Position numbers and translations under genes: made by a program. A stretch of DNA of 64,000 nucleotides from CAZDCD01 sp964503885 (GTDB lineage: Bacteria; Bacteroidota; Bacteroidia; Bacteroidales; UBA10428), in assembly GCA_964503885.1 (NCBI GenBank), contig CAZDCD010000015.1, positions 40,781 through 104,780 on the forward strand. Reading direction: 5' to 3'. Below, one piece after another: positions 8,518 through 18,331 of the stretch; positions within the stretch are counted from its first letter, which is position 1, and every line of letters starts with the position of its first letter. Under the pieces are notes generated by a model that made no database searches, was not told where the DNA came from, and was given only the letters and a program-made list of their open reading frames with translations.

Positions 8518-8964
8518 AATGAGACTGGGGTTTTTAGCAAGAGCAAGTGGATGGATGCTGGAAACAAGATGCCAGTTGCTGAATGAACCCGGAGTAATCA
8601 TTAGTCCCCGTTTGTCATGACTTGACTATTGCCGGAGCGGACAGCGGCTGGCATGCAGTTTGTGGCATGCAGGTTTCTGGGTTTGGGGCTACTGTTTTTT
8701 TGATTAAAAAAAATAATTGATCAGGGAATAACGGATTGAAATATTGCTTGATGATCTATAAATAAAGGGATGCGGATTATAAACAACAGAAATTGACGTT
8801 AGTCAGAATTGGATTACATCTTCCCCAACTTTTCATCGATATATAATATAACTGCTTTATAAAAAGGAGAATATACTTACCGGAACAGGTGACGCATCTC
8901 ATCCTTAATAAACCAACTTCTTAGTTTTTACTGCGTAAACCATAAGCATAACAAATATAATAAT
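8518..8964. other. Intergenic region, no gene seen
   Basis: This 447-base stretch separates the sulfur operon from secreted-protein genes. I see no supportable open frame, RNA gene or strong terminator. The right part is A+T-rich and probably contains the promoter for the following gene, but no clear TAnnTTTG box stands out. Confidence 0.4.
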
Positions 8965-9453
8965 ATGAAATACAAACAATTAATGATGTGTGCTTTTTTT
9001 CTGTCAGGTATGAGCCTTGCAATATTAAAAGCACAAGAAGCCATGCCTGCCTCGGGAGGTGAAGCTTCAGGAGGCGGAGGCTCTGTGAGTTATTCCATTG
9101 GTCAGGTGATGTATACCACAAATACCGGAACAAGCGGCTCTGCAACGCAGGGAGTACAGCAAGCTTATATTATTTCTGAGATATCAGGAATTGAGCAGTC
9201 GAAAGGCATTACCCTGGAATACTCGGTTTATCCCAATCCGACAATAGATTTTTTAAACCTAAGAATTAGGAATTATAACAACATGAACCTGACATATCAA
9301 ATTCTGGATGTTGACGGAAAACTTCTAAAGAATGAAAAAACGGAAGGTGAAGTAACAACGATCTCTATGAAAGATCTTATTCCCGGAGTTTATTTTCTGA
9401 GAGTTTCAGGAAACAAAAAAGAAGTAAAAACATTTCAAATCATTAAAAAATAA
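8965..9453 (+). CDS. Small secreted protein with T9SS type A sorting domain
   Basis: The 162-residue protein has a signal peptide ending near ILKAQ (residue about 24), a short Gly/Ser-rich region, the segment SYSIGQVMYTTNTGTSG and then a typical C-terminal sorting domain from about residue 88 (YSVYPNPTIDFLNLRI to the Lys-rich end). Proteins of this architecture are abundant in Bacteroidota and are exported through the type IX system to the cell surface. The next gene starts 6 bases after the stop and is also secreted, so the two are likely one operon. No enzymatic motif is visible; function unknown. Confidence 0.85.
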   Translation: MKYKQLMMCAFFLSGMSLAILKAQEAMPASGGEASGGGGSVSYSIGQVMYTTNTGTSGSATQGVQQAYIISEISGIEQSKGITLEYSVYPNPTIDFLNLRIRNYNNMNLTYQILDVDGKLLKNEKTEGEVTTISMKDLIPGVYFLRVSGNKKEVKTFQIIKK

Positions 9454-9459
9454 AATAGT

Positions 9460-11463
9460 ATGAACAAGTTATTTACCATTGTAGGAGTAGTATTATTTAC
9501 CGCAGGGGTGTTCCTGCCCCAGCAGGCAGATGCTCAACCACCCGAAAAAATGAGTTATCAGGCAGTATTAAGAAATGCAGATAATGCTTTATTGACAAGT
9601 ACAGTAGTTGGAATGCAAATAAGCATTTTGATAAGTACTGCCGATGGAACAGCGGTTTATGTAGAAACCCAAACACCAATTACCAACGCCAACGGATTGG
9701 TGAGTTTAGAAATTGGAACCGGAACAAGTACAGATGATTTCAGCAGCATTGACTGGTCTGCCGGACCTTATTTTATTAAAACTGAAACCGATCCTGAAGG
9801 TGGAATAAACTACGCCATTACCGGTACAAGTCAGTTATTGAGTGTACCTTATGCTTTGTATGCAAAAACGGCTGAAAGCATTACCGGGACTATTACCGAA
9901 GACGACCCGGTTTATATAAGTAGCGAGGCTGCCAACATTACAGCCACCGACATTAACAATTTAGGTTACCTATCAGGCACCAATACAGGCGACCAGGATT
10001 TAAGTGGTTTAGCAGCACAAACTGCATTAGAAGATTCTGCATCAGCTATCAGATCAGCTATATCCGATGTAAGTGGTTTTATTAGTATTGAAACAGATCC
10101 TGTTTTTGGAGCAAGCGTAGCCGCAAATATTACGTCTGGAGATATTACCCACTTAGGTAACTTGTCCGGCACCAACACAGGCGACCAGAATTTAACTGGT
10201 TTAGCAACACAAACTGCATTAAAAGATACCGCGTCAGCTATCAGATCAGCTATACCCGATGTCAGCGGGTTTTTAACTTCTGAAACCGACCCATTTTACG
10301 CAACAAGCGAAGCTATAAATATTGATGCAAATGATATTACTAACCTGGGTAATTTATCAGGCATCAATACAGGAAACCAGGATTTAAGTGGTTTAGCGGC
10401 ACAAACTGCATTAGAAGATACCGCGTCAGCTATCAGATCAGCTATACCCGACGTCAGCGGATTTTTAAGCATAGAAACCGACCCATTTTACGCAGCAAGC
10501 GAAGCCATAAATATTGATGCAAATGATATTACTAACCTGGGTAATTTATCAGGCATCAATACAGGAAACCAGGATTTAAGTGGTTTAGCGGCACAAACTG
10601 CATTAGAAGATACCGCGTCAGCTATCAGATCAGCTATACCCGACGTCAGCGGATTTTTAACTTCTGAAACTGACCCTGTTTATGGTTCATCGGTTGCCGC
10701 AGGCATAACCGGAACTGATACAATCAACTGGAACAATGATTTGGTTGATGATGCTGATGCTGATACCACAAATGAACTACAAAATTTTGAACAGGTTTTG
10801 ATAAAAGGAAATGATGCAAATGGCATTAGCATTGTTAACACGGGAAAAATTGGTGTGGGAACGGCTTCACCAAGTGCAGAATCATCCATGGAAATAGCAA
10901 TTGCCCTTCCGGTTATTTTTCCTTCAATGACCCAGTCGGAAGTTAACGCAATTTTTTCTCCTGTAGAGGGCATGGTTCAGTTTAATACGGATGCTCATAA
11001 GTTGCAGGTGTATGCTATGCTCACCGATAATGCATCTATTTTAAATGAGATTTTCATGAACAACAGTTCAGGTCCTTTTAACCCGATACTAAATCAATCC
11101 TGTACTTCTCCCATTGATGGACAAGTAGTCGCGATTGAAATAATGTATAAGGATTTTGATTTAGCGATTCCTGATATTGATCTTGATGTAAATGGTGTTT
11201 TCCAAGGCATACAGATGATGCCAAGTTATACACAATTTACTTGGCATACATTTACGTTGGAAACGCCAGCTCCGGTAACTGCGGGTGTGCCGTTCAATTT
11301 TAATTTCATGGGACCCGGAGCTGATTTTCATGAATTTGCAACGAATAGTAATTATCCCAATGGGTCAGGAGGATGTTGTTTTGATTCTGGCGACGATGAT
11401 TTATTGTTCAGGGTTCATATTCAGCCTGACCCTGGTAGTTATGGCTGGCAGAATATGCATTAG
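9460..11463 (+). CDS. Large secreted repeat protein, fibre-like
   Basis: The 667-residue product has a signal peptide (cleavage near QADAQ, residue about 25) and an N-terminal domain of the kind that starts PPEKMSYQAVLRNADN and ends TSQLLSVPYALYAKTAE, common in Bacteroidota surface proteins. Residues 149-404 are four tandem 64-residue repeats containing NLSGxNTGxQDLSGLA and SAIRSAIPDVSGF, resembling repeats of phage tail fibres. A C-terminal domain of about 260 residues has no recognised fold. It ends in NMH without a T9SS tail, unlike its partner gene just upstream. A perfect terminator follows. A structural or adhesive role is only inferred. Confidence 0.8.
   Translation: MNKLFTIVGVVLFTAGVFLPQQADAQPPEKMSYQAVLRNADNALLTSTVVGMQISILISTADGTAVYVETQTPITNANGLVSLEIGTGTSTDDFSSIDWSAGPYFIKTETDPEGGINYAITGTSQLLSVPYALYAKTAESITGTITEDDPVYISSEAANITATDINNLGYLSGTNTGDQDLSGLAAQTALEDSASAIRSAISDVSGFISIETDPVFGASVAANITSGDITHLGNLSGTNTGDQNLTGLATQTALKDTASAIRSAIPDVSGFLTSETDPFYATSEAINIDANDITNLGNLSGINTGNQDLSGLAAQTALEDTASAIRSAIPDVSGFLSIETDPFYAASEAINIDANDITNLGNLSGINTGNQDLSGLAAQTALEDTASAIRSAIPDVSGFLTSETDPVYGSSVAAGITGTDTINWNNDLVDDADADTTNELQNFEQVLIKGNDANGISIVNTGKIGVGTASPSAESSMEIAIALPVIFPSMTQSEVNAIFSPVEGMVQFNTDAHKLQVYAMLTDNASILNEIFMNNSSGPFNPILNQSCTSPIDGQVVAIEIMYKDFDLAIPDIDLDVNGVFQGIQMMPSYTQFTWHTFTLETPAPVTAGVPFNFNFMGPGADFHEFATNSNYPNGSGGCCFDSGDDDLLFRVHIQPDPGSYGWQNMH
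9904..10671 (+). repeat. Four in-frame tandem repeats of 192 bp
   Basis: Exact 192-base periodicity (64 codons) from the Asp-Pro codons at 9904, 10096, 10288 and 10480, with a partial fifth unit starting at 10672. Units 3 and 4 differ at only a handful of bases, indicating a recent duplication, while units 1 and 2 are more diverged. Confidence 0.93.
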
Positions 11464-11501
11464 TACCACGAATTATTTAAAAGTTAAGAAAATTTGCTTT
11501 T

Positions 11502-11533
11502 AAAAGAGCCCTTCAATAATGAAGGGCTCTTTT
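11502..11533 (+). terminator. Intrinsic terminator after the secreted repeat protein
   Basis: A perfect 13-base-pair stem AAAAGAGCCCTTC / GAAGGGCTCTTTT with a six-base AATAAT loop, ending in a T run, 38 bases after the stop codon. Confidence 0.92.
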
Positions 11534-12331
11534 ATGTTTGTAACAGCAAACCCCACCAGGCGTAGTTTCTGACTTCGTTTAAAATAAAAGTTAGTTCCAG
11601 CGATGCCAGGCTGGTTTCGCTCCGCTTCCGGTGCCCTGTTACTGCCCCAGATATAAAATTTTATAATTTTTCTGCCGGTAAACCCACAGAATTTTTAACT
11701 TGAATAGACTAAATCCCTTTAGGGGCAACGAGTTGCATTGAAATGAATTCTGAAAATAAAAAAGGTATAAAGTGTACTCAGAAGGTCTATTTTGAAAACC
11801 AAATTACGGGTTATAATAGGACAAATAATACTGAAACAGGTGCATATATAAGAAGTTAGCGTTCATGCTATGGCAGCGACACAATAAACGAAAAACTATG
11901 AAAAGACAACGCACAAATAGCACATTTGTAAGCTCCAACACACAAACTGATGCTTCAGCTTGAAAAAGAGCTATTTTTTTGCTCCCGCACAGGGCGAATT
12001 GCCTCGTTTTCCTCTCGGCAGGAATTTTAACCGCAACGCATATGCACCCCAACCGCCTTCTGTTCAATTTAACGTGTATAACTCATTTATTTTAAATAAA
12101 ATTTGTAAGTTGGTTGCGAATGGATAAGTTAACTAAAGCAATGGCAACTAAAACCAGGACGATACAGACAGAAGGGCGGTGCTATTGAACTATCCAATAA
12201 AAAACATAAAAACGAATTAGTGACGAAAAAATGCAATTCGACAACATGAAAGAACGGCTCTGCAATTATAATTTTATATGCTGATTTTCATTGCTTTACT
12301 TTGATGATTATTAACATTAAAACTTAAAGAA
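11534..12331. other. Non-coding accessory spacer with dispersed-repeat fragments
   Basis: Nearly 800 bases without a supportable gene; an 87-codon minus-strand frame at 11804-12067 has no protein-like character. It contains TAAAACCAGGACGATACAG (12149-12167), found again exactly at 40604-40622, and near 12003 an AATTGCCTC...CCTCTCG stretch that also has a diverged counterpart near 40523. This suggests remnants of a non-coding mobile or recombination-associated repeat. Confidence 0.5.
12149..12167 (+). repeat. 19-bp dispersed repeat, copy A
   Basis: TAAAACCAGGACGATACAG is identical to 40604-40622 in another non-coding spacer. A shorter relative, GTAAAACCAG, occurs near 55928 and CTAAAACCAGAA near 12886. 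Confidence 0.7.
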
Positions 12332-12706
12332 ATGAAACAGATTAAAACTAGATTTTGGTTTTTTTACTTTATTATTTTAATTTCTTTTAGCTTAGCAGCA
12401 GGAATGATATTGAAATATAATCAAACAGGAAATGCTTTAGACCCTTCTGCAATAGTACCCATGGTTGTTATTTTCTTAACGGGAGCCTGCATAAATTATC
12501 TGGTAAGATATGTTTTAAACAAAGCTAAAACTTATAGCAAGACACAAATTAACAAACGGATTGTACCAGCCATAATACTTTTAAATATCGCAACCTTTAT
12601 TATAGCTAATTTGTCAATTCAAGAGATTTCGGCTTATTCCTCGAGCAGATTAAAGCTAACGCTCAAAAACTGGACTGACAAAGATGTATTACTTTTGAGT
12701 AGATAA
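12332..12706 (+). CDS. Small membrane protein of unknown function
   Basis: A 124-residue open frame with three clear hydrophobic spans (about residues 8-28, 40-60 and 77-95) and a Lys-rich loop between the last two. I do not recognise the family. It stands alone in a sparsely coding stretch, preceded by an ATTAACATTAAAACTTAAAG leader typical of Bacteroidota start regions. Codon use is strongly A+T-biased compared with the sulfur genes, which fits acquired DNA. Confidence 0.6.
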   Translation: MKQIKTRFWFFYFIILISFSLAAGMILKYNQTGNALDPSAIVPMVVIFLTGACINYLVRYVLNKAKTYSKTQINKRIVPAIILLNIATFIIANLSIQEISAYSSSRLKLTLKNWTDKDVLLLSR

Positions 12707-12907
12707 AGAGTTGCTGATTTTAAACTATGGATGGATAGATAAAACAAAATAGAGCGACTCACAGTGTATCAGTAATAAGGGATTCAGTGGGTTACCAAAG
12801 GTTGTCTCCCGCAGCAAGGTTTTTTCTGGACGACAGTGAACCGCTTCGCAAATCCATACTACTGTTACACTTAAACATTGTGCGTACTAAAACCAGAATT
12901 GACCGAC

Positions 12908-13687
12908 ATGACAAGAATTATATGCTATCTATTACTATTTGGTTATTCTAAACTACTTTCCGGAGTTGAACCGAAAGGATTTATTGCCTTAAATTATACT
13001 ATAAATGAATATGTTGACTCAATAAAAATTCCAATTTATCGTAGTATTGAAGGTGAAATTATCGGAAATTGCAGAATACGGCCTGCCAATGGAGAAAATG
13101 GACCGGGTTTTGAAATCAATGACCTATACGGTAAGAAATTTCCATCTTATAAATATCCATTGGAGCCCCTGAAAGATTCAAAATATTATGCTGTAAGATA
13201 TTGGAATACAAATAACATCGATAGTTGTGAATATTATGGCAATGGATATCAACTAAGTACTTATCATCTGACATACTATGACAAAAAGGAAAATTACTTA
13301 AAAATACTGGCAAATACAGTTGAGGGTGGTGCATGGATAGAATTGGATGAAAAGCTATTTAAAGCAAATGACTGGGTGCAGGAAATAATTAACAATTGGT
13401 ATGGTCCATATGTATATGGCTTTGACAATTACAGATTGAGGAAAAGCCCATCCTTGGATGGTGAAGTCATTACAAAACTTAAAGATACTCAATACACAAT
13501 GGTTGATTTTATTCGACGAAAAGGCCATTGGATTGAGGTTTCCGTCTGTGAATTAAAACAAGGTATTGAAATAACATGCGAAGAAGTGCAGGTTACAGAA
13601 GAATGCATTGAAATATTTACGGGCTGGTTAAGAATTGTTGATCCATATGGAATGCCAGATGATATATGGTTTTATCCTGATTGTTAA
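12908..13687 (+). CDS. Exported protein with C-terminal SH3-like domain
   Basis: I choose the ATG at 12908, which gives a hydrophobic N terminus (MTRIICYLLLFGYSKLLSG), over an in-frame start 30 bases upstream. The 259-residue protein has an unrecognised N-terminal region and a probable bacterial SH3 domain at about residues 175-215, with RLRKSPSLDGEVITKL and GHWIEV. Such domains often bind cell-wall peptides or other proteins in the envelope. No enzyme motif is visible. It lies alone with long flanking spacers and A+T-rich codon use. Confidence 0.65.
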   Translation: MTRIICYLLLFGYSKLLSGVEPKGFIALNYTINEYVDSIKIPIYRSIEGEIIGNCRIRPANGENGPGFEINDLYGKKFPSYKYPLEPLKDSKYYAVRYWNTNNIDSCEYYGNGYQLSTYHLTYYDKKENYLKILANTVEGGAWIELDEKLFKANDWVQEIINNWYGPYVYGFDNYRLRKSPSLDGEVITKLKDTQYTMVDFIRRKGHWIEVSVCELKQGIEITCEEVQVTEECIEIFTGWLRIVDPYGMPDDIWFYPDC

Positions 13688-13762
13688 ATATATTTTAGGA
13701 GTTGTATATCTTGCAGGAAAACCAGATAACAGAATAATTGACAATTTCTAAATGATGAATCT

Positions 13763-14530
13763 ATGAATAAAAAGCAATGGTACGAAATCCTTTTTGAGAA
13801 TTATGGTCAGAAATACGATAATGAAATTTTCACACAAGGAACTGTCGGTGAATGTGATTTTATTGAAAAAGAATTCAAATCCAACAAGTCTTTAAAGATA
13901 CTCGATGTGGGATGCGGAACAGGAAGGCATGCAATAGAATTGTCGAAAAGAGGATATATCGTAACCGGAATTGACTTGTCAGAGACACAGCTTGCACGAG
14001 CAAGGGAAAAAGCAGATAAAAATAACCTACATATTGATTTTATTAAGCACGATGCGAGAAAATTGCCTTTTACCAATGAATTTGATGCTGCCATAATGCT
14101 CTGTGAGGGAGGGTTTCCATTGATGGAAACTGATGAAATGAACTTTGAAATACTGAAAAGTGTGACAAAGTCAATTAATGCACAAGGGAAATTTATATTT
14201 ACAACCCTGAACGGTCTTTTTCCCCTATACCACTCAGTTGAAAAATTTTGTGCTTCAAATGCTGATGACGTTAATGCGACATATCGTAGCAACAGTTTTG
14301 ATTTAATGTCGTTCCGGGACTATAATATCACCGAAGTTGAAGACGATTCAGGAAAGATAAGAACACTTGAATGTAACGAGAGGTATTATGTACCCAGTGA
14401 AATAAGCTGGTTATTAAGATCGCTTGGATACAAGCATGTTAACATATCTGGAGCTAAACTCGGAGCATTTTCGAGAAATGACAAATTAACAACCGAAGAT
14501 TTTGAAATGCTGGTTATCGCTGAAAAATAA
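13763..14530 (+). CDS. SAM-dependent class I methyltransferase
   Basis: The 255-residue protein contains motif I ILDVGCGTGRHAIEL (about residues 46-60), an acidic residue ending beta-2 (VTGIDLS) and motif with DFIKHDARKLPF, all marks of a Rossmann-fold methyltransferase that uses S-adenosylmethionine. The substrate cannot be told; small-molecule methylation is common in this subgroup. A flavin-binding split-barrel gene follows 35 bases downstream on the same strand, possibly co-transcribed. Confidence 0.85.
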   Translation: MNKKQWYEILFENYGQKYDNEIFTQGTVGECDFIEKEFKSNKSLKILDVGCGTGRHAIELSKRGYIVTGIDLSETQLARAREKADKNNLHIDFIKHDARKLPFTNEFDAAIMLCEGGFPLMETDEMNFEILKSVTKSINAQGKFIFTTLNGLFPLYHSVEKFCASNADDVNATYRSNSFDLMSFRDYNITEVEDDSGKIRTLECNERYYVPSEISWLLRSLGYKHVNISGAKLGAFSRNDKLTTEDFEMLVIAEK

Positions 14531-14565
14531 CCGGAGAATGCATGCATAAATACATATAAAATTAA

Positions 14566-15036
14566 ATGAGGAAAACAAACCAGGAAATATCAGATAAATC
14601 AATTCTTGAAGATATATTAAAGCAATCCGGGATTTGCAGAATTGCCATGATTGATTCTGAATTGCCGTATATTCTGCCCTTTAATTATGGGTATGAGAAC
14701 AATTACATATACATTCATTCCGCTCCGAAAGGGAAAAAAATTGACCTGTTGCGAAAAAATCCGAGAGTGTGCTTTGAAATAGAGCAGCATGTTGAAATAG
14801 TAATAAACGAAAAAGCATGCAAATGGGCGACGACGTACCGTTCAATTGTCGGATACGGAACAGTATCAATACTCACCGATTTTCTTCAAAAGCAGAAAGG
14901 ACTTGAGATTATCATGCGCCATAACGGAGCACCTGCATCAATAAGCTTTGATAAGAAACAGGTCGATTCGGTGGTGGTGCTGCAATTATCAATAGACAAA
15001 TTAACCGGAAAACAATCGGGCAATTGGAACAGGTAA
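14566..15036 (+). CDS. Pyridoxamine 5'-phosphate oxidase-like (NimA-type) flavoprotein
   Basis: The 156-residue protein fits the FMN-binding split-barrel family: CRIAMIDSELPYILPFNYGY near residues 23-42, YIHSAPKGKKIDLLRKNPRV near 54-73, then CFEIE and a WATTYRSIVGYG segment. Members near NimA reduce nitroimidazoles or bind heme or flavin; most have unknown substrates. It follows the methyltransferase gene closely. No signal peptide. The general fold is well supported, the substrate is not. Confidence 0.82.
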   Translation: MRKTNQEISDKSILEDILKQSGICRIAMIDSELPYILPFNYGYENNYIYIHSAPKGKKIDLLRKNPRVCFEIEQHVEIVINEKACKWATTYRSIVGYGTVSILTDFLQKQKGLEIIMRHNGAPASISFDKKQVDSVVVLQLSIDKLTGKQSGNWNR

Positions 15037-15270
15037 CAGAGAGAACATGAGTACCCGTGATGAAGTCGTGAAATGGATTCGATCTGATTTTTCCGCAACT
15101 GTAAAGGTTTATGAAATATGCACTCTCCTCTTTTATAAATGCTGTCTCCGGCAGCATGATCCGCAACGATCTTCCCTATCCTTCTTCATAAAAATCGATC
15201 CATTTCTCTTTTTTGCTTCACAGATGCGGCTGTTTTCATATATTTGCGTTTTTAACTCAAGTTACGCTTC

Positions 15271-17673
15271 ATGCGATACGGATATTTCGATGATACTGCA
15301 AAAGAATATGTTATAACCAGGCCGGATACGCCCAAATCATGGAGTAATTATCTGGGATCAACCGAATATGGTGCTATCATTACGAATAATGCCGGCGGAT
15401 ACAGTTTCATGAAATCCGGCGGAATGGGGAGGTTCATGCGCATCAGGTTTAATTCCATACCTATGGACCAACCCGGCCGATACCTTTATTTCCACGACCA
15501 GGAAACACACGATTACTGGTCGGCTTCCTGGCAGCCGGTAGGAAAACCATTTGATACATACAAATCAGTTTGCCGGCATGGTACGGCTTATACTGTTATT
15601 GCATCGGAATACAGAAAAATCGTATCGGAAGTCACCTATTTTGTACCGTTAAACAAGCTGTTTGAGATCTGGAAAGTTACCATAACAAATAACGATAAAA
15701 AATTACGCAAGCTTTCATCATTCACTTATACCGAATATGCCGGAACATGGAATGCCGTTGACGATCTGCTGAACATACAGTATGTGCAGTATATTGCTAC
15801 CATGAGGTGCATTAACGGTATCATTGATCACGGTACCAATGTGAACATTCCGCATATGCCTGATAATTTTAAGGAGAAAGACCAGGGAAGGCATACGTTT
15901 CAGGCACTGGCAGGGACCGAAGTATCTGGATTTGATACCGATCGTGACGCCTTTCTTGGACCATACCGTACCTATGCAAACCCGCTTACGGTCGAAAACG
16001 GCAAATGTTCGGGAACCGAGGGGTATGGCGACAATCCGTGCGGCTGCCTGCAGACCGATTTTGAACTGCAACCCGGGGAATCCAAAGGATTTCTGGTAAT
16101 CATGGGTATAGGTAAAGCAGCAGAAGAAGGCAGGGCTGCAGCAGATGAGTTCTCAAACATCAAAAAAGCAGATCTGGAACTTGACAAACTCAAAGAATAC
16201 TGGCATTCCCGGATGCAGGGATTTCATGCCATTACCCCCGATCAGGAACTCAACAGCACGATAAATACATGGGGGATCTATAACAGTCTGATTACTTTTG
16301 CCTGGTCACGTGCTGCCAGTCTGATCTATTCGGGGATCGACCGCGACGGGCTTGGCTTCCGCGACACAGTCCAGGATTTTCTTGGCGTGCTTCATGCCAT
16401 TCCCGGAGAAGCGGGACAGAGGCTTGAACTGATGATTACAGGCCAGGTTTCGACGGGAGGTGCCATGCCTGTTGTGCTGCCCTTCCATCATAATCCGGGA
16501 CATGAACCGGCGCCGGCCGAAGATGACTACAGGTCCGACGACTCGTTGTGGCTGTTCAATGCAGTGCCCGCATATATAAAGGAAACCGGGGATATTGATT
16601 TTTACAGGAAAGTACTTCCGTTTTCCGACAAGGGAGAAGCCAAGGTGTTCGGCCATTTAAGGCGGGCCATTGAATTCAGCTTAGAACGGAGCGGCAAACA
16701 TGGAATGCCCTTCGGACTTAGAGCCGACTGGAACGATTGCCTGAAATTCGGAAAGAACGGAGAATCGGTTTTTGTTGCACTGCAGCTGCGTTATGCTCTT
16801 AGTGAATATATTGAGATTGCGCAACTGCTAAAGGAAACAGAAGAAGTACAATGGGGCAAGCAAAATCTTGAAAATCTTGATAATAATTTGCAGAAATATG
16901 CATGGGACGGGGATTGGTTCATGAGAGGATACAGGCAGGATGGAATGAAATTCGGTTCAAAAGAATGCAATGAAGGTAAGATCTACCTGAATCCACAGGC
17001 ATGGGCCGTGATCAGCAAGGCTGCACAGAATGATCAGGCAAAAACTGCAATGGATAATGTATTTAAATACCTTTTTACCGGTTACGGCATAGCCCTGTGT
17101 GATCCCCCATACACCGACACGGATTATACTATTGTAAGGGCACAACTTTTCAATCCCGGACTGAAAGAGAATGGAGGAATATTCATCCACACACAGGGAT
17201 GGGCGGTAATCGCGGAAGCAATGCTTGGCAGGGGAAACAGGGCCTATCAATACCTTCGTGCCTATCTTCCCGCGGCCTACAACTCAAAAGCGGAGATCAG
17301 GGAAATAGAACCTTATGTGGTTTGCCAGTCCACACACAGCAAATTCAGTCCGAAATACGGCACCTCACGGTTGCCCTGGCTGAGTGGTTCGGCAACGTGG
17401 ACATTTTATGCCATCTCACAATACATTCTGGGGATCCGGCCTGACTATGAAGGACTGCGGATTGACCCCTGCATACCGGCTGAATGGAAAGAACTGACTG
17501 TTGAAAGGACGTTCAGGAACAAAAGATTCACGATTACCATTATTAACCGGAGCGGAGTAGAGAAAGGTGTGGCAAAAATTATATTGAATGGGAAATCCAT
17601 TGATAATAACCTGATTTTCATTGACCAGGCAAATGATACGAATCAGGTAGACGTAATAATGGGAACAAAATAA
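15271..17673 (+). CDS. GH94 disaccharide phosphorylase (cellobiose/chitobiose/laminaribiose phosphorylase family)
   Basis: The 800-residue protein matches GH94 over its full length. It begins MRYGYFDDTAKEYVITRPD as these enzymes do, has GFRDTVQDFLGVLH near residues 362-375, and RADWNDCL near 484-491, whose second Asp (D489) corresponds to the general acid of the family. GH94 enzymes split beta-linked disaccharides with phosphate, giving an alpha-sugar 1-phosphate and a free sugar, and act in the cytoplasm; no signal peptide is seen. The exact disaccharide cannot be decided. A SIS isomerase and a PfkB kinase follow within 40 bases each, suggesting a catabolic operon for the products. Confidence 0.92.
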   Translation: MRYGYFDDTAKEYVITRPDTPKSWSNYLGSTEYGAIITNNAGGYSFMKSGGMGRFMRIRFNSIPMDQPGRYLYFHDQETHDYWSASWQPVGKPFDTYKSVCRHGTAYTVIASEYRKIVSEVTYFVPLNKLFEIWKVTITNNDKKLRKLSSFTYTEYAGTWNAVDDLLNIQYVQYIATMRCINGIIDHGTNVNIPHMPDNFKEKDQGRHTFQALAGTEVSGFDTDRDAFLGPYRTYANPLTVENGKCSGTEGYGDNPCGCLQTDFELQPGESKGFLVIMGIGKAAEEGRAAADEFSNIKKADLELDKLKEYWHSRMQGFHAITPDQELNSTINTWGIYNSLITFAWSRAASLIYSGIDRDGLGFRDTVQDFLGVLHAIPGEAGQRLELMITGQVSTGGAMPVVLPFHHNPGHEPAPAEDDYRSDDSLWLFNAVPAYIKETGDIDFYRKVLPFSDKGEAKVFGHLRRAIEFSLERSGKHGMPFGLRADWNDCLKFGKNGESVFVALQLRYALSEYIEIAQLLKETEEVQWGKQNLENLDNNLQKYAWDGDWFMRGYRQDGMKFGSKECNEGKIYLNPQAWAVISKAAQNDQAKTAMDNVFKYLFTGYGIALCDPPYTDTDYTIVRAQLFNPGLKENGGIFIHTQGWAVIAEAMLGRGNRAYQYLRAYLPAAYNSKAEIREIEPYVVCQSTHSKFSPKYGTSRLPWLSGSATWTFYAISQYILGIRPDYEGLRIDPCIPAEWKELTVERTFRNKRFTITIINRSGVEKGVAKIILNGKSIDNNLIFIDQANDTNQVDVIMGTK

Positions 17674-17710
17674 CCGTTACTTATTGCTTTAAAGTAAACA
17701 TTGTTTATTC

Positions 17711-18313
17711 ATGAATGAAGAAATACACCAACTGCTGAATGCTGAAGCCGAAGCCATAAAAAAGATTCCGGTAAACGATGCAATTGAAAAAACTATTGAG
17801 ATCATCTACAAGGCAGTTCACGGAAAGAATGGAAAACTTATTGCAAGCGGCATGGGAAAGGCGGGCCAGATAGCCAACAACATAGCCACTACGTTCAGTT
17901 CAACCGGAACGCCTGCAGTATTTCTGCATCCGAGTGATGCCCAGCATGGCGACCTGGGGATCATACAGAAGAACGATGTGATGATGCTGATCTCAAATTC
18001 AGGTAAGACCCGGGAAATAATCGAGTTGGTGAACCTTGCTCATCATATTGTGCCGGACATACCTTTTATACTGATTACAGGAAATCCCGACAGTGAACTG
18101 AGCCGCCTGGCCAGCACTGTGATTTTCACCGGAAATCCGGCTGAAGTGTGTCCGCTCGGTCTTACCCCAACGACATCAACCACAGCCATGACCGTAATCG
18201 GAGATGTACTGGTAGTACTTATGATGAAAAAAATTGGATTTACAGCACAGGACTATGCCAAAAGGCATCACGGAGGCTACCTGGGCCATAAGTCGAGAAA
18301 TTCGTTCATATAG
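17711..18313 (+). CDS. SIS-domain sugar-phosphate isomerase, KdsD/GutQ-like without CBS domains
   Basis: The 200-residue protein is a single SIS domain: LIASGMGKAGQIANNIA near residue 43, STGTPAVFLHPSDAQHGDLG near 63-82, ISNSGKTREI near 95-104, and VCPLGLTPTTSTTA near 147-160. These follow arabinose 5-phosphate isomerases, but the usual GKSGHI reads GKAGQI and the two C-terminal CBS domains are absent, which is known for short members. It may interconvert an aldose and ketose phosphate, either for Kdo synthesis or, given its neighbours (GH94 phosphorylase, PfkB kinase), for sugar catabolism. The second reading is inference from context. Confidence 0.82.
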   Translation: MNEEIHQLLNAEAEAIKKIPVNDAIEKTIEIIYKAVHGKNGKLIASGMGKAGQIANNIATTFSSTGTPAVFLHPSDAQHGDLGIIQKNDVMMLISNSGKTREIIELVNLAHHIVPDIPFILITGNPDSELSRLASTVIFTGNPAEVCPLGLTPTTSTTAMTVIGDVLVVLMMKKIGFTAQDYAKRHHGGYLGHKSRNSFI

Positions 18314-18331
18314 TGAATTAAATCAAGCACG

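Noticed and set aside
9904..10671. Regular repeats considered as a CRISPR array
   Set aside because: The unit is 192 bases, fully coding, in frame and without spacers, so it is a protein repeat.
11804..12067. 87-codon minus-strand frame considered as a small gene
   Set aside because: Its sequence lies within dispersed non-coding repeat material and lacks any family resemblance.
12050..12330. Possible integron attC site beside cassette-like genes
   Set aside because: No pair of GTTRRRY/RYYYAAC core sites with imperfect inverted arms could be found, and no integrase is present in the window.
13807..14292. 161-codon minus-strand frame
   Set aside because: Antisense to the methyltransferase with a clear SAM motif; Ser/Leu-rich low-information product.
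15047..15316. 89-codon plus-strand frame between the flavoprotein and GH94 genes
   Set aside because: It overlaps the GH94 start in another frame and shows no family pattern; the GH94 N terminus is well conserved.
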